A stretch of DNA of 8,396 bases from assembly GCA_019412865.1 (NCBI GenBank), contig DXOJ01000505.1, forward strand, positions 1 to 8,396. The letters are read 5' to 3'. Made by a program: the position numbers and the translations under genes. How positions within the stretch are numbered: position 1 is the first letter of the stretch; each line of letters starts with the position of its first letter. The notes under the pieces are model-generated. The model ran no database searches. It was not told the origin of the DNA and saw only the letters and a list, made by a program, of their open reading frames with translations. This DNA comes from Bacteroides sp. Its GTDB lineage: Bacteria; Bacteroidota; Bacteroidia; Bacteroidales; Bacteroidaceae. Below are positions 1 through 7,800 of this stretch, one piece after another.

Positions 1-1215
1 GTCATAGACACGACGTTCCATATCCGTCAGGTTTTGAGCATAGACTCCGGGGGGGATAATGGCGTGGTGATCCGTCACTTTCGAGTTGTCAAATACCTTT
101 TTCGATTTAGGAAGTGTAGTGCCGGCTAACGGAGCTGTCAAGACTTCGTAATCACGGAGTCCTTTCAGGATAGCAGGACATTTCGGGTAAATATCGTCAC
201 TCAAGAAAGTAGTATCAACACGCGGATAGGTAGCTACCTTCTTCTCATAAAGAGACTGAATCAGTTTCAGCGTTTCATCAGCCGAATAAGCGAATTTCTT
301 ATTACATTCTACCTGAAGAGAAGTCAAGTCGAACAAACGTGGGGCGAACTCTCTCCCATCTTTCTTGCCAACACTAGTGACTACAAACGGAAGATCCTTT
401 ATGCGTTCTACCAATGCCTCGCCTTCTTCCCGGTTAGCGATAGGGTCGATACCCGGATTATCTATTTTCTTTTTTCCACCGTTCTTTTCTTCTTCCGCAG
501 CAATTTCTTCATCACTTTTGCGGATAAGTGCGGAAAAAGTGGTATCCCGATAGTTGGTTTTCAGTTCCCAGTATTGCTTGGGTTCGAAATTGGCTATTTC
601 CAACTGACGGTTGACAATCAGTGCCAGAGTCGGTGTCTGTACACGACCGATAGAGAGTACCTGTTTATTTTGACCGTATTTAATGGTGTAAAGACGGGTG
701 GCGTTCATCCCTAATAGCCAGTCACCCATCGCACGAGAAAGTCCGGCTTCATAGAGTGACTGAAAATCTGTCTGATCTTTCAGCTTCGCAAACCCTTCCC
801 GGATAGCTTCTTCTGTCAATGAAGAAATCCACAGACGTTTCACCGGACAGCGTGCACCTGCTTTCTGCATCACCCAACGCTGAATCAATTCTCCCTCTTG
901 CCCGGCATCACCGCAGTTGATGATTTCATCTGCGTTCTGCATCAGTCCCTCGATAATGTGGAATTGTTTTTCGTAGGTAGGATTCTCTATCAACTTGATG
1001 CCGAAACGTGGAGGAATCATTGGCAGGCTACCTAAATTCCATGATTTCCAGTTAGGGGTGTATTCATGCGGCTCTTTCAGGGTACAAAGATGACCGAATG
1101 TCCAGGTAACCTGGTATCCGTTTCCTTCTATATATCCTTCTTTTCTGGTATGAGCGCCGAGTACTTCGGCTATATCGCGTGCTACTGATGGCTTTTCGGC
1201 TATGCAAACTATCAT
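1..1215 (-). CDS. topB: DNA topoisomerase III, N-terminal part (gene runs off the left edge)
   Basis: This is a type IA topoisomerase, which cuts one DNA strand and passes another through the gap to resolve recombination and replication intermediates in the cytoplasm. The frame is open from the ATG at 1215 to base 1, giving 405 codons; the C-terminus lies outside the window. The start MIVCIAEKPSVARDIAEVLG is the classic Toprim opening, with the catalytic Glu at residue 7. The second Toprim motif, GDAGQEGEL, has D103 and E107. AGLSRAMGDWLLGMNATR and SIGRVQTP (188-195) are family hallmarks. The active-site tyrosine that bonds to DNA is Y330 in ATYPRVDTT. A Glu/Lys-rich stretch lies at about residues 236-250. 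The motif D-A-G-Q-E replaces the D-x-D of the E. coli enzyme, a form I recall from other TopB proteins. The gene is probably a housekeeping one, unrelated in function to the uptake operon upstream. A copy carried by a mobile element cannot be excluded from this fragment. Confidence 0.95.
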   Translation of the reverse strand, partial: MIVCIAEKPSVARDIAEVLGAHTRKEGYIEGNGYQVTWTFGHLCTLKEPHEYTPNWKSWNLGSLPMIPPRFGIKLIENPTYEKQFHIIEGLMQNADEIINCGDAGQEGELIQRWVMQKAGARCPVKRLWISSLTEEAIREGFAKLKDQTDFQSLYEAGLSRAMGDWLLGMNATRLYTIKYGQNKQVLSIGRVQTPTLALIVNRQLEIANFEPKQYWELKTNYRDTTFSALIRKSDEEIAAEEEKNGGKKKIDNPGIDPIANREEGEALVERIKDLPFVVTSVGKKDGREFAPRLFDLTSLQVECNKKFAYSADETLKLIQSLYEKKVATYPRVDTTFLSDDIYPKCPAILKGLRDYEVLTAPLAGTTLPKSKKVFDNSKVTDHHAIIPPGVYAQNLTDMERRVYD

Positions 1216-1248
1216 TTTTTCTCTTCTTGTTTTTACACTAACAGCTTA

Positions 1249-1256
1249 CAAAGTTA
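1249..1256 (-). promoter_or_regulatory. Candidate -7 promoter element for topB
   Basis: On the minus strand these bases read TAACTTTG, an exact match to the Bacteroides primary-sigma -7 consensus TAnnTTTG. The element lies 33 nt upstream of the topB ATG, which would give a 5' leader of roughly 25 nt. The expected TTTG-like -33 element is weak: the region at that spacing reads about GGTCAATG. The leader between box and start contains the purine-rich AAGAAGAG, which could serve as a loose ribosome-binding site. The call rests on sequence match and position only. Confidence 0.5.
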
Positions 1257-1413
1257 CACGATTATTTCTCATTGACCGCATGAAGAGAGAAAAAAGTCCA
1301 TAAAGGCATAGATCGGAGAAAGAATGATAACTTCAACTGAATAGTTTTCAAGATGTACCGCTTTCTCCTTTTTTATACCACTCCATTTGATGTTTGATAA
1401 GCTATATAATGAA

Positions 1414-1456
1414 GCTGCACAGTTCTACACACGATATGTGCATAGCTCTGTGCAGC
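1414..1456 (-). terminator. Candidate terminator hairpin after the SusCD-EEP operon
   Basis: GCTGCACAG (1414-1422) and CTGTGCAGC (1448-1456) are perfect 9-bp inverted arms. Between them further short pairings are possible: CTA 1425-1427 with TAG 1443-1445, and CAC 1430-1432 with GTG 1438-1440. The result is a long imperfect hairpin. It begins 15 nt after the stop codon of the EEP gene, where a terminator is expected. The following minus-strand sequence, TTCATTATATAGC, is T-rich but not a clean U-tract, so an RNA-stability element is also possible. No plus-strand gene ends nearby. Confidence 0.5.
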
Positions 1457-1471
1457 CTCTCTATAACGTTT

Positions 1472-3031
1472 CTATTTTAAACCGGAGAAATCACAAAAAA
1501 GAGGATAATGTGTAGAAGCAACGGTCACATCTACTCCCGACAGACTTTCTATCACATCAGCCTGTGTCACATTTACGTTGTGACTCTTCAAAGACACGAT
1601 AAAGTCAAGGCGACGTTTCTTACCACTGACTTCGGTAGACTTATCGGCACTAAGAAGATTCCAGTTACTCTTCACCATTTGGAAAAATTCGCTTTCCAAG
1701 TCGCCCTCATTGAAGTATCCTAACAAGAATGCAGGTTTATTATAGGCAGACAGTTTCGTTTCTAACGTTTGAAGGGCCTCTATACGCTTTGCCATATCCG
1801 TATCGAAGTTGGTACTGGCTACTACAAACTTTTCATATTCCACTACCATGGCTGCACGCATCTCGCTCTTTCCCGCCATTTGGTATCTGTCTACACTTAC
1901 AGGTTCTTCTTTTGTCAGTATACCAACACCGAATTCACCGCCTTTATAATCAATGGCTTTAGCAAAATAATCATGCATATTTGCTTTCTGTGCCAGTACG
2001 TTCAACTGGTCGATACCTTCCGAACGTTCCGTCTCCTTATCCAGTCCCTGCAAGCAGACAATATCCGCATTCATTTTGGCGATAATACGTCCTGTCCGGT
2101 CGTAATCAATCACGCCATCTGTACCTTTACAATAGGTCAGGAAATAGTTACCTATGCGCAGGTCACCTTCTGCCTTCGGATATTCTTCAAGTCCGGTCGG
2201 CTTCTTAAAATCACAATAAAGTGGATAATGGTCGGAAGTTATTGCTACGTTGACACCATCCAGGTTGTATATTACATTCGATTTTACCACAGTGGTAGGT
2301 GGAGTTTTCAAAGTAACGACAAAATCAATCCGTTTGGTAGCCTGTCCGGTAGGAAAAGTGTTTTCTGTAGAACTGACAACCTCCCATTCTTTCTTCAGTT
2401 CCGTAAAGAATGTGCCATTCATCAAGTCCTCGTTAAAGTCACCAGCCATATAAACCACTTTATTATATGTTTTGGCAAGGTCTGTGAGCTGTTTTGCAGA
2501 TTCAACTCTATTATTCTCTTCCAAAGCCAAGTGGGTGGAGATAACTACATAGTTCTCAAATTCGGCTATGGCAGCAGAACGGAGTTCGGCACCGGGAAGG
2601 GGATAAGTCTTCGTGCTGATCGGCGTCCCTTTGAACAAAAGACCGTTACCGTATTCACCACCTTGGTAAGCGATTGACTTACTAAAATAGTGATTCATGC
2701 CTGTTTTATCCGCCAAGGTTTTCAATTGGTCGACTTTATTACTGCGGGTAGTCATGTAGTCCACTTCCTGCAGGCAAACGACATCGGGTTCCATTCCGTT
2801 GATAACAGCGGCTGTCCTGTCATAATTAATCACGTCATCGTTACCGGCACAATGCCTTATATTAAAGGTCAACACTCTAAGGTTCCCCTCCCCTTTCGGA
2901 TAAGTATAGGAAACTTCCTGTTTACCGTAAGGTATCATATTATCGAATTTAGAGTTGTCCATGTCGTCGGCACAGGACAAGTTGGCAAACACGGTTGCCA
3001 AAAGACATATATAAGAAATCATATTTTTCAT
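1472..3031 (-). CDS. Surface lipoprotein with two tandem EEP (DNase I-like) domains, second one degenerate
   Basis: This 519-residue lipoprotein is a predicted metal-dependent phosphoesterase of the endonuclease/exonuclease/phosphatase superfamily, closest in motif style to COG3568 hydrolases. Residues 1-19 form a signal peptide before Cys20. The lipobox NLSC is loose, as is common in Bacteroides. The following ADDMD resembles the acidic export signal that sends lipoproteins to the cell surface. Domain 1 (about 50-275) has the full DNase I-type set: N57, E89, H167, D198, N200, D236, D267 and H268. Domain 2 (about 290-516) repeats the fold about 240 residues later. Its equivalents are F297, G329, N408, Y439, N441, D476, T507 and H508, so it should not be catalytic. 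The gene is third in the operon, 24 nt after the SusD stop, where SusE/F-like binding proteins are usual. The substrate is unknown; nucleic acid, phospholipid or a phosphorylated glycan are possibilities. The family call is firm and the surface location is inferred. Confidence 0.93.
   Translation of the reverse strand: MKNMISYICLLATVFANLSCADDMDNSKFDNMIPYGKQEVSYTYPKGEGNLRVLTFNIRHCAGNDDVINYDRTAAVINGMEPDVVCLQEVDYMTTRSNKVDQLKTLADKTGMNHYFSKSIAYQGGEYGNGLLFKGTPISTKTYPLPGAELRSAAIAEFENYVVISTHLALEENNRVESAKQLTDLAKTYNKVVYMAGDFNEDLMNGTFFTELKKEWEVVSSTENTFPTGQATKRIDFVVTLKTPPTTVVKSNVIYNLDGVNVAITSDHYPLYCDFKKPTGLEEYPKAEGDLRIGNYFLTYCKGTDGVIDYDRTGRIIAKMNADIVCLQGLDKETERSEGIDQLNVLAQKANMHDYFAKAIDYKGGEFGVGILTKEEPVSVDRYQMAGKSEMRAAMVVEYEKFVVASTNFDTDMAKRIEALQTLETKLSAYNKPAFLLGYFNEGDLESEFFQMVKSNWNLLSADKSTEVSGKKRRLDFIVSLKSHNVNVTQADVIESLSGVDVTVASTHYPLFCDFSGLK
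1475..2182 (-). repeat. Internal repeat unit 2: degenerate EEP domain (residues 284-519)
   Basis: This is the second copy. It opens with YPKAEGDLR and ends with STHYPLFCDF near the C-terminus. Fold-determining stretches are kept (YDRT, DIVCLQ, GGEFGVGI, RLDFIVSLK), while metal and catalytic positions are replaced: N to F297, E to G329, H to N408, D to Y439 and D to T507. The frame is open with no stop or frameshift. The domain therefore seems maintained as a folded, non-catalytic module and is not decaying as a pseudogene. Confidence 0.85.
2192..2902 (-). repeat. Internal repeat unit 1: intact EEP domain (residues 44-280)
   Basis: This is the first copy of an in-gene duplication. It opens with the linker YPKGEGNLR and closes with SDHYPLYCDF. 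All eight DNase I-type catalytic positions are kept. C61, C86 and C273 recur exactly 240 residues later in copy 2. The copies align along their whole length with at most one residue of offset, but the DNA has diverged, so the duplication is old and not a recent or unstable repeat. Confidence 0.85.
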
Positions 3032-3055
3032 AAGAATTTATATTTCTGAATCTAA

Positions 3056-4813
3056 TTAATTAAAGTTCAATCCGTCATTCCAACCGGGATTCTGTGTTAT
3101 CACACCATTGGACAAAGTACGTTCGCTGATAGGAACAGGGTACAAATAATCTCTGTCTTCATTCCATTTCTTGGTAATCAGACTATGACAGATGATATAA
3201 CCACTTTCGCCATTCGACAAGCGAATCTGCTCGCCGATCTCTAAATATAAAGGTACATTTCCGGCAGGTTTTGTTCCTACGTAGAAACAGACATCATCCG
3301 TACCGTCTTTATCTAAATCGTAAGTTCCGGGCCCGGGAACATAGATTCCCAGCAGATCGTTCTCAAATAGTTTACCTTCTTTCCAACGCATGATGTCGTA
3401 ATAACGGAAACCCTCCATTACCAGTTCGATGGTTCGTTCGCGACGGATTTCAAGGATTACTCCCTGATTGGCTCCTTTCACATTCGGATAACCTGTGGCG
3501 GCACTCATCAAATACGGGTCGGGTTTTGAATTTGCCAGTTCCATATCCAGGTTAGTCATTCCTACCCTGTCTCTAAGTAATTTAATAGATTTATTGATGT
3601 CGGCTTGCTTCAAAGTGCCTAGTTCGGCTTTTGCTTCTGCAAAATTCAGATACACCTCTGCCGTGCGGAACAGGAGAATATCGTTGCACGATTTATTATA
3701 TTCATCGTAGTTAGCCGTCATCGAATATTTTATCAGGTGATATCCGGTCATGGTATAAGCCAGGTTCGGGGCTTCTTTCTTTGTACTTCCGATTCTCGTA
3801 TATCCAGGGGTACGGATGGTTTGTGCCAGTCGCGGATCCCGATTCTGACATTCTTGATCGAATGTCATCGTTTCATAACCGGCTTTATCCGTGAAACGGC
3901 TTCCGTCCGCCATCAGATAAGAATTCACTATCTTCTTGTTCATTCCCGGACGTCCCATTGTGGTGGAGTTCTCATAATTCTGCACATTATGAAGCACAGA
4001 AAGAGAAGCTTCATAGTCACGGCCGAAAATCACTTCATCCGCTTGTAGATTTATGGAAGCGAATAAATCCCTGTAAGGTGTGCTGCCCGATTTATAGAGT
4101 GTATATCCGCTTTCGTTCATAAAGGTTTCAGAAGCCGAGACACAGGCATTCAGGTATTTTTCATAATCCTCCAGTCCATGATATTTGCGGAAAGTACCCT
4201 CAAACAGGCAGACACGGGATTTCAGGGCCAATGCCGTCCACCGGGTCAGTACATACGCATTCTTCGTTTTCGGAAGATTGGCTATCGCAAAATCCAGGTC
4301 CTCCAGCATTTTCTGCATGACAAATTCACGTGAGTCACGGGCTTTATACAATTCGGGATCATCCGAGTCGAGTGCTTTGTCATACCAGGGAATATCGCCG
4401 TATCTCTTCACCTTCTCAAAGTAGAAATAAGCTCTGAAAAAACGGGCAACACCATCGTAACGGTTACGGGCATTCACTTCCGTGCAGTTATGGGAATACT
4501 GCAGATAGAAATTAATATCGCGAAGTGCCGTAAAATTCCAACCGTTTCCTTCATCGGGTATGATGCGCTGTCCGGACATTTCGAGCATCAAGTCGGACTT
4601 GACAATCAAATCGGACGACTCGGAATAAATATCGACAGCGGACGGAACCAGATTGTTATAAAACTGATTCGTAAATAATCGCAACTCATCTTCAGTCTTG
4701 AAATATACATCCGGATACAGGCGGTCTTTTGGTGTCTTATCCAACCAATCGTCGCAAGACACGAAAGATATCGCCAATGCGAACAACCAAGATACTATAT
4801 AAACAGGTTTCAT
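3056..4813 (-). CDS. SusD/RagB-family surface nutrient-binding lipoprotein
   Basis: This is the 585-residue partner of the SusC transporter in the next gene upstream. SusD proteins bind substrate outside the cell and act as a lid over the SusC barrel. Residues 1-19 form a signal peptide before Cys20 (FVSC), followed by DDWLD, an acidic surface-export-like stretch. Family landmarks in order are: YFKTEDEL (37-44); RAYFYFEKVKRYGDIPWYDKAL (127-148) and the following DLDFAIANLP helix (172-181); RDPRL (325-329); LFRTAEVYLNFAEAKAELG (381-399); ILEIRRERTIELVMEGFRYYDIMRWKEG (453-480); YLYPVPISE (556-564) and the terminal QNPGW (574-578). The length is normal for the family. Residues 499-507 (DLDKDGTDD) look like a calcium-binding D-x-D-x-D-G loop. 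The start lies 19 nt after the susC-like stop with no clear Shine-Dalgarno sequence, as usual in Bacteroides. Ligand specificity cannot be read from the sequence. Confidence 0.97.
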   Translation of the reverse strand: MKPVYIVSWLFALAISFVSCDDWLDKTPKDRLYPDVYFKTEDELRLFTNQFYNNLVPSAVDIYSESSDLIVKSDLMLEMSGQRIIPDEGNGWNFTALRDINFYLQYSHNCTEVNARNRYDGVARFFRAYFYFEKVKRYGDIPWYDKALDSDDPELYKARDSREFVMQKMLEDLDFAIANLPKTKNAYVLTRWTALALKSRVCLFEGTFRKYHGLEDYEKYLNACVSASETFMNESGYTLYKSGSTPYRDLFASINLQADEVIFGRDYEASLSVLHNVQNYENSTTMGRPGMNKKIVNSYLMADGSRFTDKAGYETMTFDQECQNRDPRLAQTIRTPGYTRIGSTKKEAPNLAYTMTGYHLIKYSMTANYDEYNKSCNDILLFRTAEVYLNFAEAKAELGTLKQADINKSIKLLRDRVGMTNLDMELANSKPDPYLMSAATGYPNVKGANQGVILEIRRERTIELVMEGFRYYDIMRWKEGKLFENDLLGIYVPGPGTYDLDKDGTDDVCFYVGTKPAGNVPLYLEIGEQIRLSNGESGYIICHSLITKKWNEDRDYLYPVPISERTLSNGVITQNPGWNDGLNFN

Positions 4814-4832
4814 AATTCAAATATTAGTTAGT

Positions 4833-7800
4833 TTAAAAAGTTACGTTCACTCCAAAAGAATAGGTCTTTGACCAAGGGTACAACTTTGCGTTACCATTTG
4901 CCGATTGGATGGAATTTTCTGCCGATGCTTGTTCCGGATCAATGTAGTCGCTCTTTAGCGGAGAGAAGGTAAACAGATTCTCACCACTGAAATAGATATG
5001 CAGGCGCTCTATCTTTACCTTCTTCGTCCATACGGCGGGAATCGTATAGCCTACTGTGATATTCTTCACTCTGCAATAAGCCAGATTCTGCAAATAACGA
5101 TCATTCACCACTCCCAAAGAACGGTTGTTGCCGAGGGCAAGATACCCTATCGGGCGCGGGAAATAGGCATCGGGATTTTCCGGACTCCATACCTGACTCA
5201 AGAAATCGCGTGGAATGAACGATGAATACGGACGAGCGTATGGTCCCCAAAAGAATACAGAATTAGTGCCCGGATACCAGTCTTGATGTCCTACTCCCTG
5301 AAGATAGATGGAGAAGTCGAATCCATACCAGTCGAAACCACCTTGAATACTGTATGTATAGCGCGGTAATGAGTTTCCGATTATTTTGCGGTCGCCCGGA
5401 TCATCTGCCGTGTTCGAGCCGGAAGATATTGTATGGTCGCCATCCAAATCAACAAATTTCATATCACCGGCATGAAGTCCCGGATTCACCTGTGCTGTAT
5501 TGATAACGAAGTTGACTGCTGTTTGGTCAACGTTATAGTTTGCCGCTTCTTCGTCTGTTCTGAAAAGTCCGTCCACTACATATCCCCAGATATCTCCCAA
5601 TTTCTGACCTACATAATAATCACTCAATATCTTGGAAGGATTATCGAATTTGGTTATTTTCGATGTATTATCTGCCAAACCTACGGACAGGTTATAACGG
5701 AAAGGTTTGTTTGCCAGTTTGAAAGCATCATTCCAAGTCAGCATCAATTCCCAGCCTTTGGTACGCAAATTGGCTGCATTTTGCTTGGGCTCGTTGGCTC
5801 CATAAGCACCGGGAAGTTTTTTACCGGAAGTTTGCATACCTTTAGTATCACGAACATAGGCATCGGCAGTCAGGTTCAGGCGGTTGTTCAGGAATCCGAG
5901 ATCCAGTCCTATGTTCCAAGTCGAAACGGTTTCCCAGGTCAGGTCAGCGGAGTTCGGGTCGGAGACACTTGCATAAGAGCCTTTCTTCTGATCGCCAAAG
6001 ATATAATTCATTGTACCGTTGGTATTAATGGTTTGGATATAATCGTAATATCCTACCTGCTGATTTCCTAACGAACCGTATGAGAGACGCAATTTCACAT
6101 TATCAATATTCTTCTTTAAATTCCCGAAAAACGGTTCTTCACTGATTCTCCATCCTACGGAAGCCGAGGGGAAGAAACCGAAACGGTGTCTGCTTCTGAA
6201 ACGTGAACTTCCGTCATAACGTCCGCTTGTCTCAAATAGGTAACGACCTCCTTTATAGGAGTAATTAAGACGATAAAATGCTCCCAAAAGCGCATATTCA
6301 TTCTGTCCGCCGGACATAGTCATCGCATCTCCGACTGCCAGATTTAAGTCATTCAAGTCATCGGAGAGCAAACCCTGGCGGGAGACTTTGATATCTTTCA
6401 GACGCTTGGTTTCATAATTGTAACCTGCCATGATTTTTATCTGATGGTCGGCAATATCCAGCATATAATCACCATAAACATTGAAAGCTTGATACCAATG
6501 ATTGGTCTGTGTTTCCTTCAACTGATTCACACCGCTTCCGGTAGTCAGATAGGATATCTCACCCGGATATTTGGAATATGGTACATTTACTGTTCTATTC
6601 ATGGTCTGATAGTTATAGTGCAGGTAGCTGTAGTTTGCACGGACATTCAGGTTCTTCATTACATTGAAACTTGCTTCGAAAGTCGTGGAAAACTCATACC
6701 GCTGGTCTTCATTCTTATGTTTTCCATAAGCAAGGATAGCTCCCATGCCATCCAAAATGGCAGAATTGCTCAACGAAGTCAGATACACTGCACTGCCATC
6801 CGGATTAATGGGTACAAAGCTCGCCAGTGCATGATTCACCGCAGTATTGAAGTTGTTATTAATACCCGATAATCCCGGATAAGAGTAACTATTATAATGG
6901 TACTTCGTGTTATTGCTGATTGTCAGTCGTGGAGTGATCTTTGCCGAGATTTTACTTCTGAAATTATACACCTTGTATTTATCAGGATTCTGTCTGAAGA
7001 TACCCGTTTGATCAACTGTATTTCCTGATAAATAATAGTTCAACTTTTCATTTCCCCCACTGACACTGATATTGTGCTCCCACATCGGTCTGTTTTTACG
7101 ATAAAGATAATTATACCAGTCGAAGTTACCGTAATAGACGTATGTATCTCTTCCGTCACGTTGGTCGGTAACTACCCAGGGACGTTCGGGATTCTCCGTT
7201 TTATCATTCCGGCGCAACCAAAGCTGGCGGTAGTCTTCTTCCGTATAGTTGGTATAAGGCTTTCCGTTATAATTGGTATAAAACAAGTCGTTGATGCCTG
7301 CCGAATAATATCCCCTGGTTTCAAAATCAGTAGAAGTCGTCTGATTGCTCCATGAATATCTTCCATCATACGAAACGGTAGTCTTGCGGGCGGAGCCTTC
7401 CTTGGTAGTCACGAGGATAACACCATAAGAAGCACGAGCCCCGTAAATAGCGGCCGAAGATGCATCTTTTAATACGGAAATGGAAGCGATGTCATTCGGA
7501 TTCAAGCGGTCGATATCCCCTTCTATTCCGTCAATCAGCACTAATGGCGATGCATTGCCACTGATAGAATTCACACCACGGATATTGATAGTTGCCGAAG
7601 CTCCCGGATACCCAGACCCAAAAGTTACATTCATATTGGGCACAGTCCCTTGCAACATCTGTGAGGCTCTCGGCACGGGTCTGTCTTCCATCGCTTTACT
7701 GTCTACTACTGCAACAGCTCCCGTCAGGTTTATTTTCTTTTGAGTACCGTAGCCTACCACCACCACTTCTTCCAGCGTAGCCGTATCCTCCCGGAGTATT

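Larger units (their letters stand above)
1216..1471. other. Intergenic region between the uptake operon and topB
   Basis: This AT-rich, 256-nt gap separates the EEP lipoprotein stop codon from the topB start. It holds the candidate operon terminator hairpin (1414-1456) and the candidate topB promoter (1249-1256). No convincing small gene, tRNA or repeat was seen in it. Its length together with these two elements argues that topB is transcribed separately from the operon. Confidence 0.6.

Noticed and set aside
901..909. The topoisomerase Toprim motif reads D-A-G where E. coli topoisomerase III has D-x-D, suggesting a missing metal-binding residue.
   Set aside because: The DAGxEGE form is, from memory, common in TopB proteins of other bacteria, and E7, D103, E107 and Y330 are present. 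It is probably a subgroup feature and not a defect.
1315..1368. Inverted arms GGAGAAAG (1315-1322) and CTTTCTCC (1361-1368), followed on the plus strand by a short T run, resembling a plus-strand terminator.
   Set aside because: The loop is 38 nt, the arms are simple purine/pyrimidine runs likely to pair by chance, and no plus-strand gene ends upstream.
1769..2677. A 302-codon open frame on the plus strand opposite the EEP gene.
   Set aside because: It is antisense to a gene with full domain motifs. Its translation is rich in Cys, Phe, Ile and His with no recognisable motif, as expected of a shadow frame.
4814..4832. TAATATTTG on the minus strand before the SusD start, resembling a -7 promoter box.
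   Set aside because: Its spacing is one base off TAnnTTTG, it sits only a few bases before the ATG, and the 19-nt gap fits simple co-transcription with the SusC gene.
5433..6071. A 212-codon plus-strand open frame within the SusC gene.
   Set aside because: It lies entirely antisense to the conserved beta-barrel coding region. The protein has no recognisable domain and no start context or promoter supporting it.
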